This document shows positions 1 through 8,650 of a stretch of DNA of 10,795 bases, in pieces (position 1 is the first letter of the stretch; each line of letters begins with the position of its first letter). The position numbers and the translations under genes are program-made. The stretch is taken from the NCBI GenBank assembly GCA_029935135.1, contig JAOZKX010000025.1, positions 1 through 10,795 on the forward strand, written 5' to 3'. The notes below the pieces were generated by a model. That model did not search any database and was not told the origin of the DNA. It saw nothing but the letters and a program-made list of their open reading frames with translations. This DNA is from Desulfocapsa sp. (GTDB taxonomy: Bacteria; Desulfobacterota; Desulfobulbia; Desulfobulbales; Desulfocapsaceae).

Positions 1-590
1 CAAAGTTTAAACCCCTTGGCTTTCCTACCATTACTTTTCCTTGTGAGATCACCGATGATCCAATGCTGGAGGCAATGGTTGCCTCAGTGCTGATTGCAAA
101 ATATGCAGGTATTATCGTTCTCGGTGACCTCCAGGGTGATCTGATATTCCCGCTGTTTCTTGAGAGGATGAATATTTTTACTGATCCGCAGCGACCAATG
201 GTTGTGACCGAGGATATCTATCCGCTCACAGGGCCAGATGAGAATTCACCTGTTGTAATCACCTGTAACTTCTCTCTTACTTACTTTATTGTCTCCGGTG
301 AGATTGAAGGTTCCAAAGTGCCTACCTGGCTGCTTATTAAGGACACCGAGGGACTCTCTGTCCTTACGGCGTGGGCTGCTGGAAAATTCGGCGCAGATCT
401 TATTGCCCAGTTCGTGAAGAAGAATGGAATAGAAGAGAAGGTTAAGCATCGTGATATCATTATCCCAGGCTACCTTGCTTCCTTAAAAGGTGAGCTTGAA
501 GAAGAGCTTCCTGACTGGAATATCATCATTGGACCCCGTGAGGCAGGACATCTGCCGGTCTTCTTGAAAGAATGGAAACCATCCAAATAG
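1..590 (+). CDS. acsC: Corrinoid iron-sulfur protein large (gamma) subunit, C-terminal part (5' end outside window)
   Basis: The reading frame is open from base 3 and ends in TAG at 588-590, giving about 195 residues of a protein usually near 450 residues long. The N-terminal [4Fe-4S] domain and much of the TIM barrel lie upstream of the window. What remains matches the end of the AcsC/CdhE family as I know it: the stretches CNFSLTYFIVSGEIE, DTEGLSVLTAWAAGKF, HRDIIIPGYLA, GELEEELPDW and IGPREA are characteristic of its C-terminal corrinoid-binding domain. With the small subunit (AcsD), this cytoplasmic protein carries the methyl group from methyl-tetrahydrofolate/pterin to acetyl-CoA synthase in the Wood-Ljungdahl pathway. 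An ATG at 63-65 is internal, because conserved family sequence continues upstream of it in frame. The gene ends only 7 bases before fdhA, so the two are probably cotranscribed. The usual partner acsD does not follow directly. Confidence 0.9.
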   Translation, partial: KFKPLGFPTITFPCEITDDPMLEAMVASVLIAKYAGIIVLGDLQGDLIFPLFLERMNIFTDPQRPMVVTEDIYPLTGPDENSPVVITCNFSLTYFIVSGEIEGSKVPTWLLIKDTEGLSVLTAWAAGKFGADLIAQFVKKNGIEEKVKHRDIIIPGYLASLKGELEEELPDWNIIIGPREAGHLPVFLKEWKPSK

Positions 591-597
591 CATATAC

Positions 598-3500
598 ATG
601 AGCACTGTAACACTGAACATAAACGGAAATGAGGTTGTTGCCGAGGAAGGTCTGACCATCCTTGAGGTCGCTAAACGATCTGATATTGCAATTCCAACGC
701 TTTGTTTTGTCGAAGGAAAACCAACCGATAAGCCTTGTGGACTCTGTGTAGTGGAAGTGGAAGGTCAGGACGAACTTGTCTGTTCCTGTGATGCTCCCGC
801 AACCGATGGATTGGTCATTCAGACCGAATCGGAGGCGGTTGTTGCCCACAGGCAGGAACGACTTGCTCTTATTTCCGAGACTCATTTTGGTGATTGCAAA
901 GCTCCCTGTAATCTGACCTGTCCCGGCCAGATTAATGTCCAGGGCTATATTGCTCATGTTGCCCGTGGCGAATATGAAGAAGCGTTGCGGCTGGTTATGG
1001 AGCGCAACCCTGTACCTTTTTCTGTAGGGCGAGTCTGTCCCAGGTTTTGTGAGACCCGATGTCGCCGTATCCTTATCGATGAACCGGTTTCCATTAATCA
1101 TCTCAAACGCTTTGTCGCCGACTGGTGCATGAACCATGAGATTGACCTGAAGATTCCAAAGGATAAACCTACCGGTAAACGAATTGCTGTTATTGGTGGC
1201 GGCCCTGCCGGGCTTACTGCAGCATGGTTCCTGACCAGAAAGGGACATGATGTAACCATTTTTGAAGCGGCTCCCAAAATGGGTGGAGCCCTTCGTTATG
1301 GTTTCCCCGATTATAAAATTCCCAATGAAATTGTTGATTACGAGGTCAATACAATTCTCCGCATGGGGATTAATATTCGTCTTTCGCAAAAATGGGGGCA
1401 GGATTTTAATCTTCAGGATCTGAAAGATATGGGTTTTGATGCCACATTTATTGGTATAGGAGCAACAGTTGACCTGCCCTTTGATGTACCGTGTACCGAT
1501 AAAGAAAATGTCTATGCTGCCATAAAATTTCTCCGCATGGTCAATGAAGGTCGTGAGTTTGATCTTGGTCGCACTGCTGCAGTTTTCGGCGGGAACAATA
1601 CCGCCATGGAAGTTGCCAGATCTCTTGTTCGTCAGGGTGTTGAGCAGGTTACGGTTATCTATCCACGTGCCCGTCTGGAAATGCCCGCCAATCAGAGAAA
1701 TATCAGAGAAGCAGAAAAAGAAGGTGTTCAGTTCCTGCTTATGGCTTCAGCCGTTGGTCTGTGTGGTACACCTGACAAGAATCACCGCTTAAAGCTGGAT
1801 ATCATCAGGATGAAGCTTGGTGAGCCCGATAAGCGTGGAAAACGTGATATCCTGCCTATTCCTGAATCCACCAATACCTTGGGGGTGGATACTGTAATTG
1901 CCTCTCTTGGACAGATGGCAGTAGATGGAATGATGAGGGGGGGAGAACTCGAAGCGCAGCTCAAAATTAAACCATCCGGTATGTTTGATGCCAATCCTCG
2001 TACTGCATCTACCAGTGTGGAAGGTGTCTTTGCAGGCGGTGATGCTGCAACTGGTACCAAGTCAGTTATCCAGGCAGTTGTTTCAGCCAGAAGGGCGGCA
2101 GCTAACATCCACGCCTACATGATGGATTGTGAAAAAGAACCGGCTGATAACCGCTTTAATTTTCATCGAGGTCGATCATTTGATGATGTTTCCTTAAAAA
2201 ACTTTGATGGAATCGGGGTAAATCTGCGCGAAAAAATGCCCGAACGTCCGCCGGAGGTTTCCACCCAGGATTTTGATGAGGTAAAGCTGGGTTTTACAGA
2301 AAAAATGGCTCGCCGTGAGGCTGAACGCTGTCTTTCCTGCGGCTGTACCGCCTTTGAACGTTGCGACCTGAAACGCCTTGATATTGATTTTAATATCAAT
2401 ATTAACAAGACAGGCATGGGGTCTATTCCACAGTATCCCATTGATACCAGTCATCGGGCAATTATCGTTGATCGGAACAAGTGCATCTATTGTGGCCGAT
2501 GTGAACGATCCTGTGAATATGATGCCCTGGAAGTCAGCTCGAAAACCTTCGATGAGCAGGGCAGGCCCCTTGAACTTGTAATCGAATTTAAAGAGAACTG
2601 TGTCTCCTGCGGCAAGTGCGTGGAGAATTGTTCGACTGGAGCCTTGAACAAATGGAATCGTATCGTTCCCATACAATCTGAAGAGGTTCGTGAAGTAAGA
2701 ACGACCTGTCCGTATTGCGGAACCGGTTGTCAGATGATTCTAAAAGTGAAGGGTCATACCCTGATGGAGATTACGGCAGACCCTGAAGCAGGCCCTAATT
2801 ATGGTGATCTTTGTGTGAAGGGAAGATTTGGCCATAATTTTATTCAGCATCCAGACAGATTGACTACACCTCTTATCCGTCGACAAAAAGGTGGCATTCT
2901 TGAACCTGTGAAATGGGATGAGGCGCTTGATTTTATTGCCCAGTCCTTTTCAAAGATTGTTGGTGAAAAAGGCCCTGATGCACTGGCCGGGCTTTCTTCA
3001 GCCCGCTGCACCACTGAGGAAAATTACGCCTTTCAAAAATTCTTCAGGGCAGGGATAGGGACCAATAATGTTGACCACTGTGCCAGATACTGACACAGCC
3101 CAACGGTGACCGGTCTGGTCACAGTACTTGGTTCTGGCGCAATGACAAACACCATCAATGGTATCCTTGATTCTGATGTGATGCTTGTTATCGGCTCTAA
3201 TACCACAGAGACACATCCCATTATTGGCTTGCGAATGGTTAAGGCAGCCAGGAATGGTTCTAAACTTATTGTAGCAGATCCCAGGCGCATTAATCTTTGT
3301 GATTCTGCCGATACATGGATGCAGCAAAAGCCCGGCACTGATGGTGCCCTTATCAATGCACTCTGTCATGTGATTATCCGTGATGGTCTTGAAGACAGAC
3401 AGTACATCGAGGAGCGTGCTGAAAACTTTGAGGCCTTTAAGGAGTCTATTAAAAATTGTACTCCAGAGTGGGCTGAACAAATTACAAAAGTTCCGGCTGT

Positions 3501-4791
3501 TGATATAGAAAAAGTTGCTCATACCTTTGCCAAAGGGAAACGGGCAGGAATTTATTACACCATGGGAATTACCCAGCATACTTCTGGAACAGACAATGTC
3601 TGTGCCCTGGCCAACCTCTCCGTGATTACAGGGAATCTTGGTAAACCCGGTGCGGGACTGAATCCCCTGCGCGGTCAGAATAATGTGCAGGGAGCAAGTG
3701 ATATGGGATGTCTGCCTGTCTTTTTCCCTGGCTATCAACGAACTGACGATGCTGCTGCCGTAGAAAAATTCTCAAAAATATGGGATGCCCAGCTTTCTGA
3801 TACGCCTGGACTTATGGCAACAGAGATGCCGGATGCAATCACTGATGGGAAGCTTGCTGGATTATGGATTATGGGTGAAAACCCAGTTATCAGTGATCCC
3901 AATAGTGATCATGCCAAGCATGCTTTTGCCAAGCTTGAGTGTCTTGTTGTTCAGGATATCTTTTTGACTGAAACAGCAGAGCTTGCCGATGTTGTATTAC
4001 CGGCCGCTTCATTTGCAGAAAAAGATGGCACCTTTGCCAATACCGAGCGCAAAGTGCAGCGTGTCCGTCGTGCAGTTCCTCCTCCTGGAGATGCCTGTGA
4101 TGACCTTTCCATTGTCAATATGGTCAGCAATAGAATGCTCGGTACCAGAAGTCAGGGATATCAGGGGGCTGTTGATCCTTTATACTATACAGTACCTCCT
4201 TTTGCTGGCGAAGTATTCGATGAGATATGCACCTGCTGGCCTGCAATGGCAGGTATGAGCTATGAACGTATTGATGAGAAAGGAATTGCCTGGCCCTGTC
4301 CCGATAAGGATCATCCCGGTACCCCGATATTACATGTATCCGGTTTTCCACGTGGCAAGGCCTGGTTATCTGAGATTACCTGGAGTGGACCTGATGAACT
4401 TCCGGATGCTGAATATCCCCTTGTTCTAACGACTGGGCGCGTGTTGTATCAGTATCACACCGGTACCATGACCAGAAGGTCAAAGGTTCTGGAAGAGTCT
4501 GCCCCTTCGGCCTATGTGGAAATGCATTCTGAAGATGCCAAGGCCCTGTCCATAGAGGATGGTGAAATGGTCACAGCATCTTCCAGACGAGGCTCAATCC
4601 AGCTAGCTGCAAGAATTACGGATCGTACAAGCAAAGGTCTGGTTTTTATACCATTTCACTACAAAGAAGCCTCTGTTAATTTGTTGACAAATGACGCCCT
4701 TGATCCTAAATGCAAGATTGCAGAGGCAAAGGTTTGCGCCATTAAGATAGAGAAAATTCAACAGGACCCAGTTCCTGTTACATTGAATTAG
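598..4791 (+). CDS. fdhA: Selenocysteine-containing formate dehydrogenase alpha subunit fused to [2Fe-2S], GltD-like and ferredoxin domains
   Basis: This cytoplasmic enzyme would catalyse reversible formate oxidation to CO2; no Tat or Sec signal is visible. The gene reads as 1397 residues if TGA at 3091-3093 is decoded as selenocysteine (U832). Domains in order: a NuoG-type [2Fe-2S] domain (C36, C47, C50, C64); a GltD-type Cys region (C100, C104, C108, C147, C151, C155); an FAD fold with GGGPAG at 200-205; a second dinucleotide-binding fold near 327-343; the FAD-closing motif GVFAGGDAATG near 476-486; a Cys group (C578, C581, C583, C589); and two [4Fe-4S] ferredoxin motifs (C629-C639, C668-C678). 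The Mo/W-bis-PGD catalytic part starts at about 700 with a [4Fe-4S] site (C704, C707, C711, C739). U832 sits in CARY-U-HSPTVTGL, the metal ligand of formate dehydrogenases. A molybdopterin dinucleotide-binding domain occupies about 1272-1390. The start is the ATG 7 bases after acsC; no strong Shine-Dalgarno is visible, which suggests translational coupling. The true stop is TAG. The GltD part implies electron exchange with NAD(P)H. An alternative reading as two broken genes is unlikely because both halves join exactly at the Sec motif. Confidence 0.93.
3091..3122 (+). promoter_or_regulatory. Sec UGA codon and SECIS element of fdhA
   Basis: TGA at 3091-3093 is followed by a perfect 6-bp stem, GTGACC (3106-3111) with GGTCAC (3117-3122), closing a GGTCT loop (3112-3116). 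Eighteen bases separate the TGA from the loop. The Escherichia coli fdhF SECIS, as I remember it, has the same GGUCU loop at the same spacing, and SelB binds that loop. This strongly supports selenocysteine insertion at FdhA residue 832. Confidence 0.9.
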
Positions 4792-4824
4792 TTGTATTTA
4801 TAAATAATTACCCTGGAGATTGTA

Positions 4825-7800
4825 ATGGGAAAAGGAATGGAACATAGGGCTGGATCAGTCATGATTGTTGGTGGTGGTATCGCTGGCATTCAGGCCGCCC
4901 TGGATATGACCGAACTCGGTTATTATGTCTATCTGGTTGAAAAATCACCCGCGGTTGGTGGTGTTATGGCTCAGCTCGACAAGACCTTTCCAACCAATGA
5001 TTGTTCTCTCTGAATCCTGGCGCCAAAGCTGGTAGAGGCCGGTCGGTCTCCAAACATAGAGATGGTTACCAATGCTGATCTTCTTGCATTGGAAGGAACA
5101 CCTGGAAATTTCACCGCAAAACTGAATATTCGTCCCCGCTATATAGACGCTGATGCATGTACAGCCTGTGGACTGTGTACCCAGTACTGCCCCAAACATC
5201 ATGTGGATCCGTATAATGAAGGTCTGGCCATTACAAGACCCATCCACATCGATTATGCCCAGGCAGTGCCAGCAACATACTATATTGATCCTTCTTCTTG
5301 TATGTTTCTGCAGCACGATACCTGTCAGATCTGTGTCCCGGTCTGTCAAAGTCATGCCATTAATTTCAGCCAGAGACCCGAGGCTCGTGAACTCAAAATT
5401 GGTGCGGTTATTCTCTCACCAGGTTTTGGAAAGATAGCCCCGGAAACGCTGGAAAAATTTAGTTATGGAAAACATCCAGACATCGTCACCGCATTTGAGT
5501 ATGAACGGATGACCACTGCCTCCGGACCATTTCTGGGTGAGATCAAATGCTTTTCTGATGGTCGCCATCCAAAGTCCATGGCATTTATCCAGTGTGTTGG
5601 TTCAAGAGATATGGGTTGTGACAACGGCTACTGTTCCTCAGTCTGCTGTATGTATGCCATAAAAGAAGCACTGGTCACCAAAGAACATGATCCTGAAGTG
5701 GATATCACCATCTACTACATGGATATCCGTACCCAGGGCAAGGACTTTGATGCAGCAAGAGAACGTGCTGAGGCCATTGGCATAAAGTTTGTCCGTGCTA
5801 AAGTCGCTGATGTTACTCCCTGGGAGAATCATCTGAAACTGACCTATTCCACCCTTGATGGGCAGCATAAATTTGATTCCCATGATATGGTTATTCTTTC
5901 CGTGGGTCTCGAGTCTCCCAAAGATGCTGAAAAAATTGCTGATATTACAAAAATTGATCTAAATCGTTATAATTTTTGCAAGACTGCTACCTTTGAACCA
6001 CTGCAGACCAGTCAGGATGGAATCATCGTTGCCGGTGCCTTTCAGGGGCCAAAGGATATTCCGGAATCTGCAACCCAGTCATCTGGTGCCGCACTGCTTG
6101 CCGCCTCTGTGATGAAACAGCAAAGGGGTAAAGGGACTGTCAGTAAAGAGTATCCAGATGAACTGGTACTGAACGATAATGATGAGGTACGGATTGGTGT
6201 CTTTGTCTGTCATTGTGGTATCAATATCAGCTCTGTTGTCGATTGTCCCGGAGTTGCAGAAGAAGCCGGCGGCATGGAAAATGTCACCTATTATACAGAG
6301 AATCTCTACTCTTGTTCCCAGGATGCCCAGGAACAGATCAAGCAGACCATCAAAGATCAGAAACTTAATCGTGTGGTTATTGCTGCCTGTTCACCAAGAA
6401 CCCATGAGCCTCTTTTTCAGGAAACACTAAAAGATGCTGGGCTGAATAGAAATCTTTTTGAGATGGTAAATATTCGGGACCAATGTTCCTGGGTACATGC
6501 AAATGAACCGGAAGCCGCTACTCAGAAATCAAAAGACCTCGTTCGGATGGCTGTTGCAAAGGCTGCTCATATTCAGCCGCTTCCCGAGCAGACTGTTCCT
6601 GTAACAGCCAAGGCATTGATTATTGGTGGCGGAGTGGCAGGCATGACGGCTGCACTTTCTATAGCCGATCAGGGCTTTGAATCTGTTCTTATAGAGAAAT
6701 CTTCTAAGATTGGCGGGAATCTTCTTAATCTGAAAAACACCATTAATGGTGAAAAAATTTCTGATTATCTGAAAAAGCTCACTGCTAGGATTAATAAATC
6801 CAAATTGATCGATGTTGTCACCGATGCTGCTCTTGCCCAGACTTCTGGGTTTGTCGGGAATTTTTCCTCTGTCATTGAGTCTGGTAAGGGGAAGAAAAAG
6901 AAAGAACAGACCTTTGACCATGGTGTTATTGTTGTGGCCACTGGTGGACATGAGCATCGTCCTGATATGTACGAACTTGGTAAGTCGAAAAAGGTTGTGA
7001 CTCAGCAGGAGCTTGAAACAAAGCTTGCGGGTCGAGCCAAGAATCGTGCCCCGGACTCAATTGTTATGATCCAGTGTGCTGGTTCCCGTGGTGATGACCT
7101 GAACTACTGTTCCAAAGTTTGCTGTAACCATGCCATAAAGAATATTCTGAAGATAAAAGAGATCAACCCCGGTTCTCAGATTATTGTTTTATATCGTGAT
7201 ATCCGTACCTACGGTTTTGCCGAGGATGCATACCTTGAAGCACGAAAAAAAGGTGTTATCTTTATTCCTTACGAGATGGATCGTAAACCTGTTGTTACCA
7301 AGAAAGGGACGAAGGTTCAGGTGGATTTCTTTGATTCCATCATGCAGGAAGAAGTCAGCATGAGTCCTGATCTGGTTACTCTGTCTGTTGGTATTGTCCC
7401 TGATGGAACCGAAGAGCTGTCAAAGATGTTGAAATTACCGGTTACGGCCAATAATTTCTTCCTTGAAGCCCATGTTAAACTGCGCCCTGTGGAGGCAGCT
7501 GTGGAGGGAATTTATATCTGTGGTCTGGCCCATGCGCCAAAACCAGTAGATGAGACCATTGTTCAGGCCCAGGCTGCTGCAGCAAAAGCTTCAATGCCGC
7601 TTGTACAAGGATTTGTTAAGGTTGACCCCATTGTTTCCTCTGTTAACCAGGATGATTGTATAGGCTGTGGAATCTGTACCAGTCTTTGTCCCTATGGTGC
7701 AATTGTGATGAAAAAAGTAGGTAAGAAACGTAAAGCCGAAACGGTTTCCGCCTCCTGTAAGGCGTGTGGTATCTGTGCGTCTCGTTGTCCTACATTCGCC

Positions 7801-7890
7801 ATATCCATGGGTGGCTTTACCAATGAACAGCTTATTTCTCAGATTGAAGCCTTCGGTAATAACAAGGTGAAGGAAGAAGCTGCAGCCTAA
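4825..7890 (+). CDS. hdrA: Selenocysteine-containing HdrA-like flavoprotein with two HdrA/FAD modules
   Basis: HdrA-type proteins use FAD to bifurcate electrons between donors such as ferredoxin and NAD(P)H in cytoplasmic complexes. The gene gives 1021 residues when TGA at 5011-5013 is read as U63. Module 1 begins directly with the FAD motif [10 protein letters not shown] (from residue 16), followed by the HdrA signature [15 protein letters not shown] (C60, U63). A ferredoxin motif (C112, C115, C118, C122), a second Cys set (C159, C167, C170, C174) and a CVGSRD...CSSVCC motif (C257, C270, C274, C275) come next. Module 2 starts with the HdrA N-terminal domain (VCHCG, C462/C464), then a second FAD motif at about 600-613 and a second CAGSRG...CSKVCC set (C751, C762, C766, C767). 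Two C-terminal [4Fe-4S] motifs close the protein (C945-C955, C978-C988). Module 2 lacks the CSxC/U signature. Ordinary HdrA is about 650-ish residues, so this is a long, duplicated form. GGAG at 4815-4818 precedes ATG 4825 at good spacing, and the gene lies 33 bases after fdhA. The stop is TAA. Confidence 0.92.
5011..5050 (+). promoter_or_regulatory. Sec UGA codon and candidate SECIS element of hdrA
   Basis: TGA at 5011-5013 lies in the HdrA motif where family members have Cys or Sec. A hairpin GAGGCC (5035-5040) with GGTCTC (5045-5050), containing one G-U pair, closes a GGTC loop (5041-5044). The loop is 27 bases after the TGA, within the range described for bacterial SECIS elements but longer than in fdhA. 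A competing hairpin with loop 5033-5038 (stem 5028-5032 with 5039-5043) sits closer but has two G-U pairs and no GGU loop. The Sec call itself is firmer than the exact hairpin. Confidence 0.65.
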
Positions 7891-7893
7891 GTG

Positions 7894-7907
7894 ATTACAT
7901 TTGTAAT
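7894..7907. repeat. Small inverted repeat between hdrA and mvhD
   Basis: ATTACA (7894-7899) and TGTAAT (7902-7907) are perfect reverse complements separated by TT. They lie 3 bases after the hdrA stop and are followed by a T-rich tract. It could be a weak RNA hairpin that tunes mvhD expression or mRNA stability, or a chance palindrome in AT-rich sequence. It is too weak and AT-rich to call a terminator. Confidence 0.25.
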
Positions 7908-7938
7908 TTAATTGTTTTATTAGCAAAAAAAGATTTGC

Positions 7939-7942
7939 GGAG
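7939..7942 (+). promoter_or_regulatory. Shine-Dalgarno site deciding the mvhD start
   Basis: GGAG at 7939-7942 lies 7 bases before ATG at 7950. The frame also has a TTG at 7935, but that codon would lie upstream of this ribosome binding site and has none of its own. The ATG is therefore preferred. Confidence 0.75.
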
Positions 7943-7949
7943 AATAAAT

Positions 7950-8552
7950 ATGTCAGAAAATTCATTCAGCCCAAAAATTCTTGGGTTCCTCTGTAACTGG
8001 TGCTGTTATGCAGCAGCCGATGCGGCAGGGGTATCTCGCTTTCAATATCCTCCGAATATGCGAACTGTTCGGGTGATGTGTACCGGTAGGGTTGATCCTT
8101 CCTTTGTCCTAAAAGGATTCCTCGAAGGAGCCGACGGCATATTCACAGGCGGCTGACAACTTGGCGAATGCCATTACCAGGTTGGTAATTATGACGCGAT
8201 GGGAGTGAATGCACTGGTGAAAAAGGTGCTGACAGATGTTGGAATAAAAGAAGAACGATTCAGTTTGCAATGGGCATCTGCTGCAGAGGCTCCAAGGTTT
8301 GTCCAGTTAATTACTGAATTTACAGAGGAGATGAAAGAGCTTGGGCCCATTGGCCAGGCGGAAGGATTCTCCAAAGAGGAAGTTCAGGAGAGAGTTCAAA
8401 AAGCATTGGATGCTCTCTCCAGCCAGAAAGTCCGCATTAGTTTTGGCAATGCATCAAAGGCTGTTCGTAAAGATGGCATCTGGACAGCTGAACATATCGG
8501 TGGAATTATAAACACAAAGATGGAAAAATCATTGGCGATATTAAATAAATAA
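7950..8552 (+). CDS. mvhD: Selenocysteine-containing MvhD-like [2Fe-2S] electron-transfer protein
   Basis: MvhD-family proteins carry a [2Fe-2S] cluster and link a hydrogenase or formate dehydrogenase to HdrA. Reading TGA at 8154-8156 as U69 gives 200 residues. Seen in order: [16 protein letters not shown] (C15, C18, C19), CTGRVDP (C44), then [21 protein letters not shown] (U69, C74). The last motif is GC(x)xGxCHY in homologues with Cys, so Sec replaces a conserved, probably cluster-linked Cys. Downstream, [19 protein letters not shown] and KELGP are also typical of the family. Classic MvhD is about 140 residues; the extra C-terminal segment (from about residue 125) is charged and probably helical, and I cannot assign it a role. 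The gene lies 59 bases after hdrA, ends in TAA, and is the last gene before the terminator. It probably bridges FdhA and HdrA in one cytoplasmic complex. That partnership is inferred from gene order and family knowledge. Confidence 0.92.
8154..8189 (+). promoter_or_regulatory. Sec UGA codon and SECIS element of mvhD
   Basis: TGA at 8154-8156 is followed by a perfect 6-bp stem, ATTACC (8173-8178) with GGTAAT (8184-8189), around an AGGTT loop (8179-8183). The loop begins 22 bases after the TGA and contains the GGU typical of SelB-recognised loops. The frame continues on both sides of the codon within one conserved MvhD motif, which supports decoding as selenocysteine. Confidence 0.85.
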
Positions 8553-8579
8553 TGTCGACAATCAGATTGCTACCAGTAT

Positions 8580-8617
8580 AAAAAAAGCCCGTTCCTTTTA
8601 AGGAACGGGCTTTTTTT
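8580..8617. terminator. Bidirectional rho-independent terminator
   Basis: GCCCGTTCC (8587-8595) pairs with GGAACGGGC (8602-8610) across a TTTTAA loop. The stem is flanked by seven A (8580-8586) on the left and seven T (8611-8617) on the right. It therefore ends transcripts from both sides: the rightward mvhD operon and the leftward PilZ gene, which converge here. The 98 bases between the two stop codons hold nothing else that I can identify. Confidence 0.95.
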
Positions 8618-8650
8618 CTGTATTGTTTGCGGCGGTTACCCGTGCAAAGG

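Noticed and set aside
526..1389. Long antisense open frame opposite the fdhA 5' half (287 codons)
   Set aside because: It lies entirely opposite well-conserved coding sequence, shows no recognisable domain, and is a typical shadow of codon bias. The antisense frame at 2998-3738 is rejected for the same reason.
3091..3105. fdhA as a pseudogene or two genes split by a stop, with a GTG start at 3106
   Set aside because: The TGA sits exactly at the Sec position of the formate dehydrogenase motif, the frame continues without a break, and an fdhF-like SECIS hairpin follows. The GTG at 3106 has no ribosome binding site and would start in the middle of the catalytic domain.
5062..7890. Separate hdrA starting at ATG 5062
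   Set aside because: This would remove the first FAD-binding motif and the conserved ILAPK segment. No Shine-Dalgarno precedes it, and the upstream 62 codons are clear HdrA sequence in the same frame.
8199..8552. Independent small gene starting at ATG 8199
   Set aside because: It is the C-terminal part of MvhD in the same frame. Reading TGA 8154 as Sec restores the full family motif, including ECHYQVGN before this ATG.
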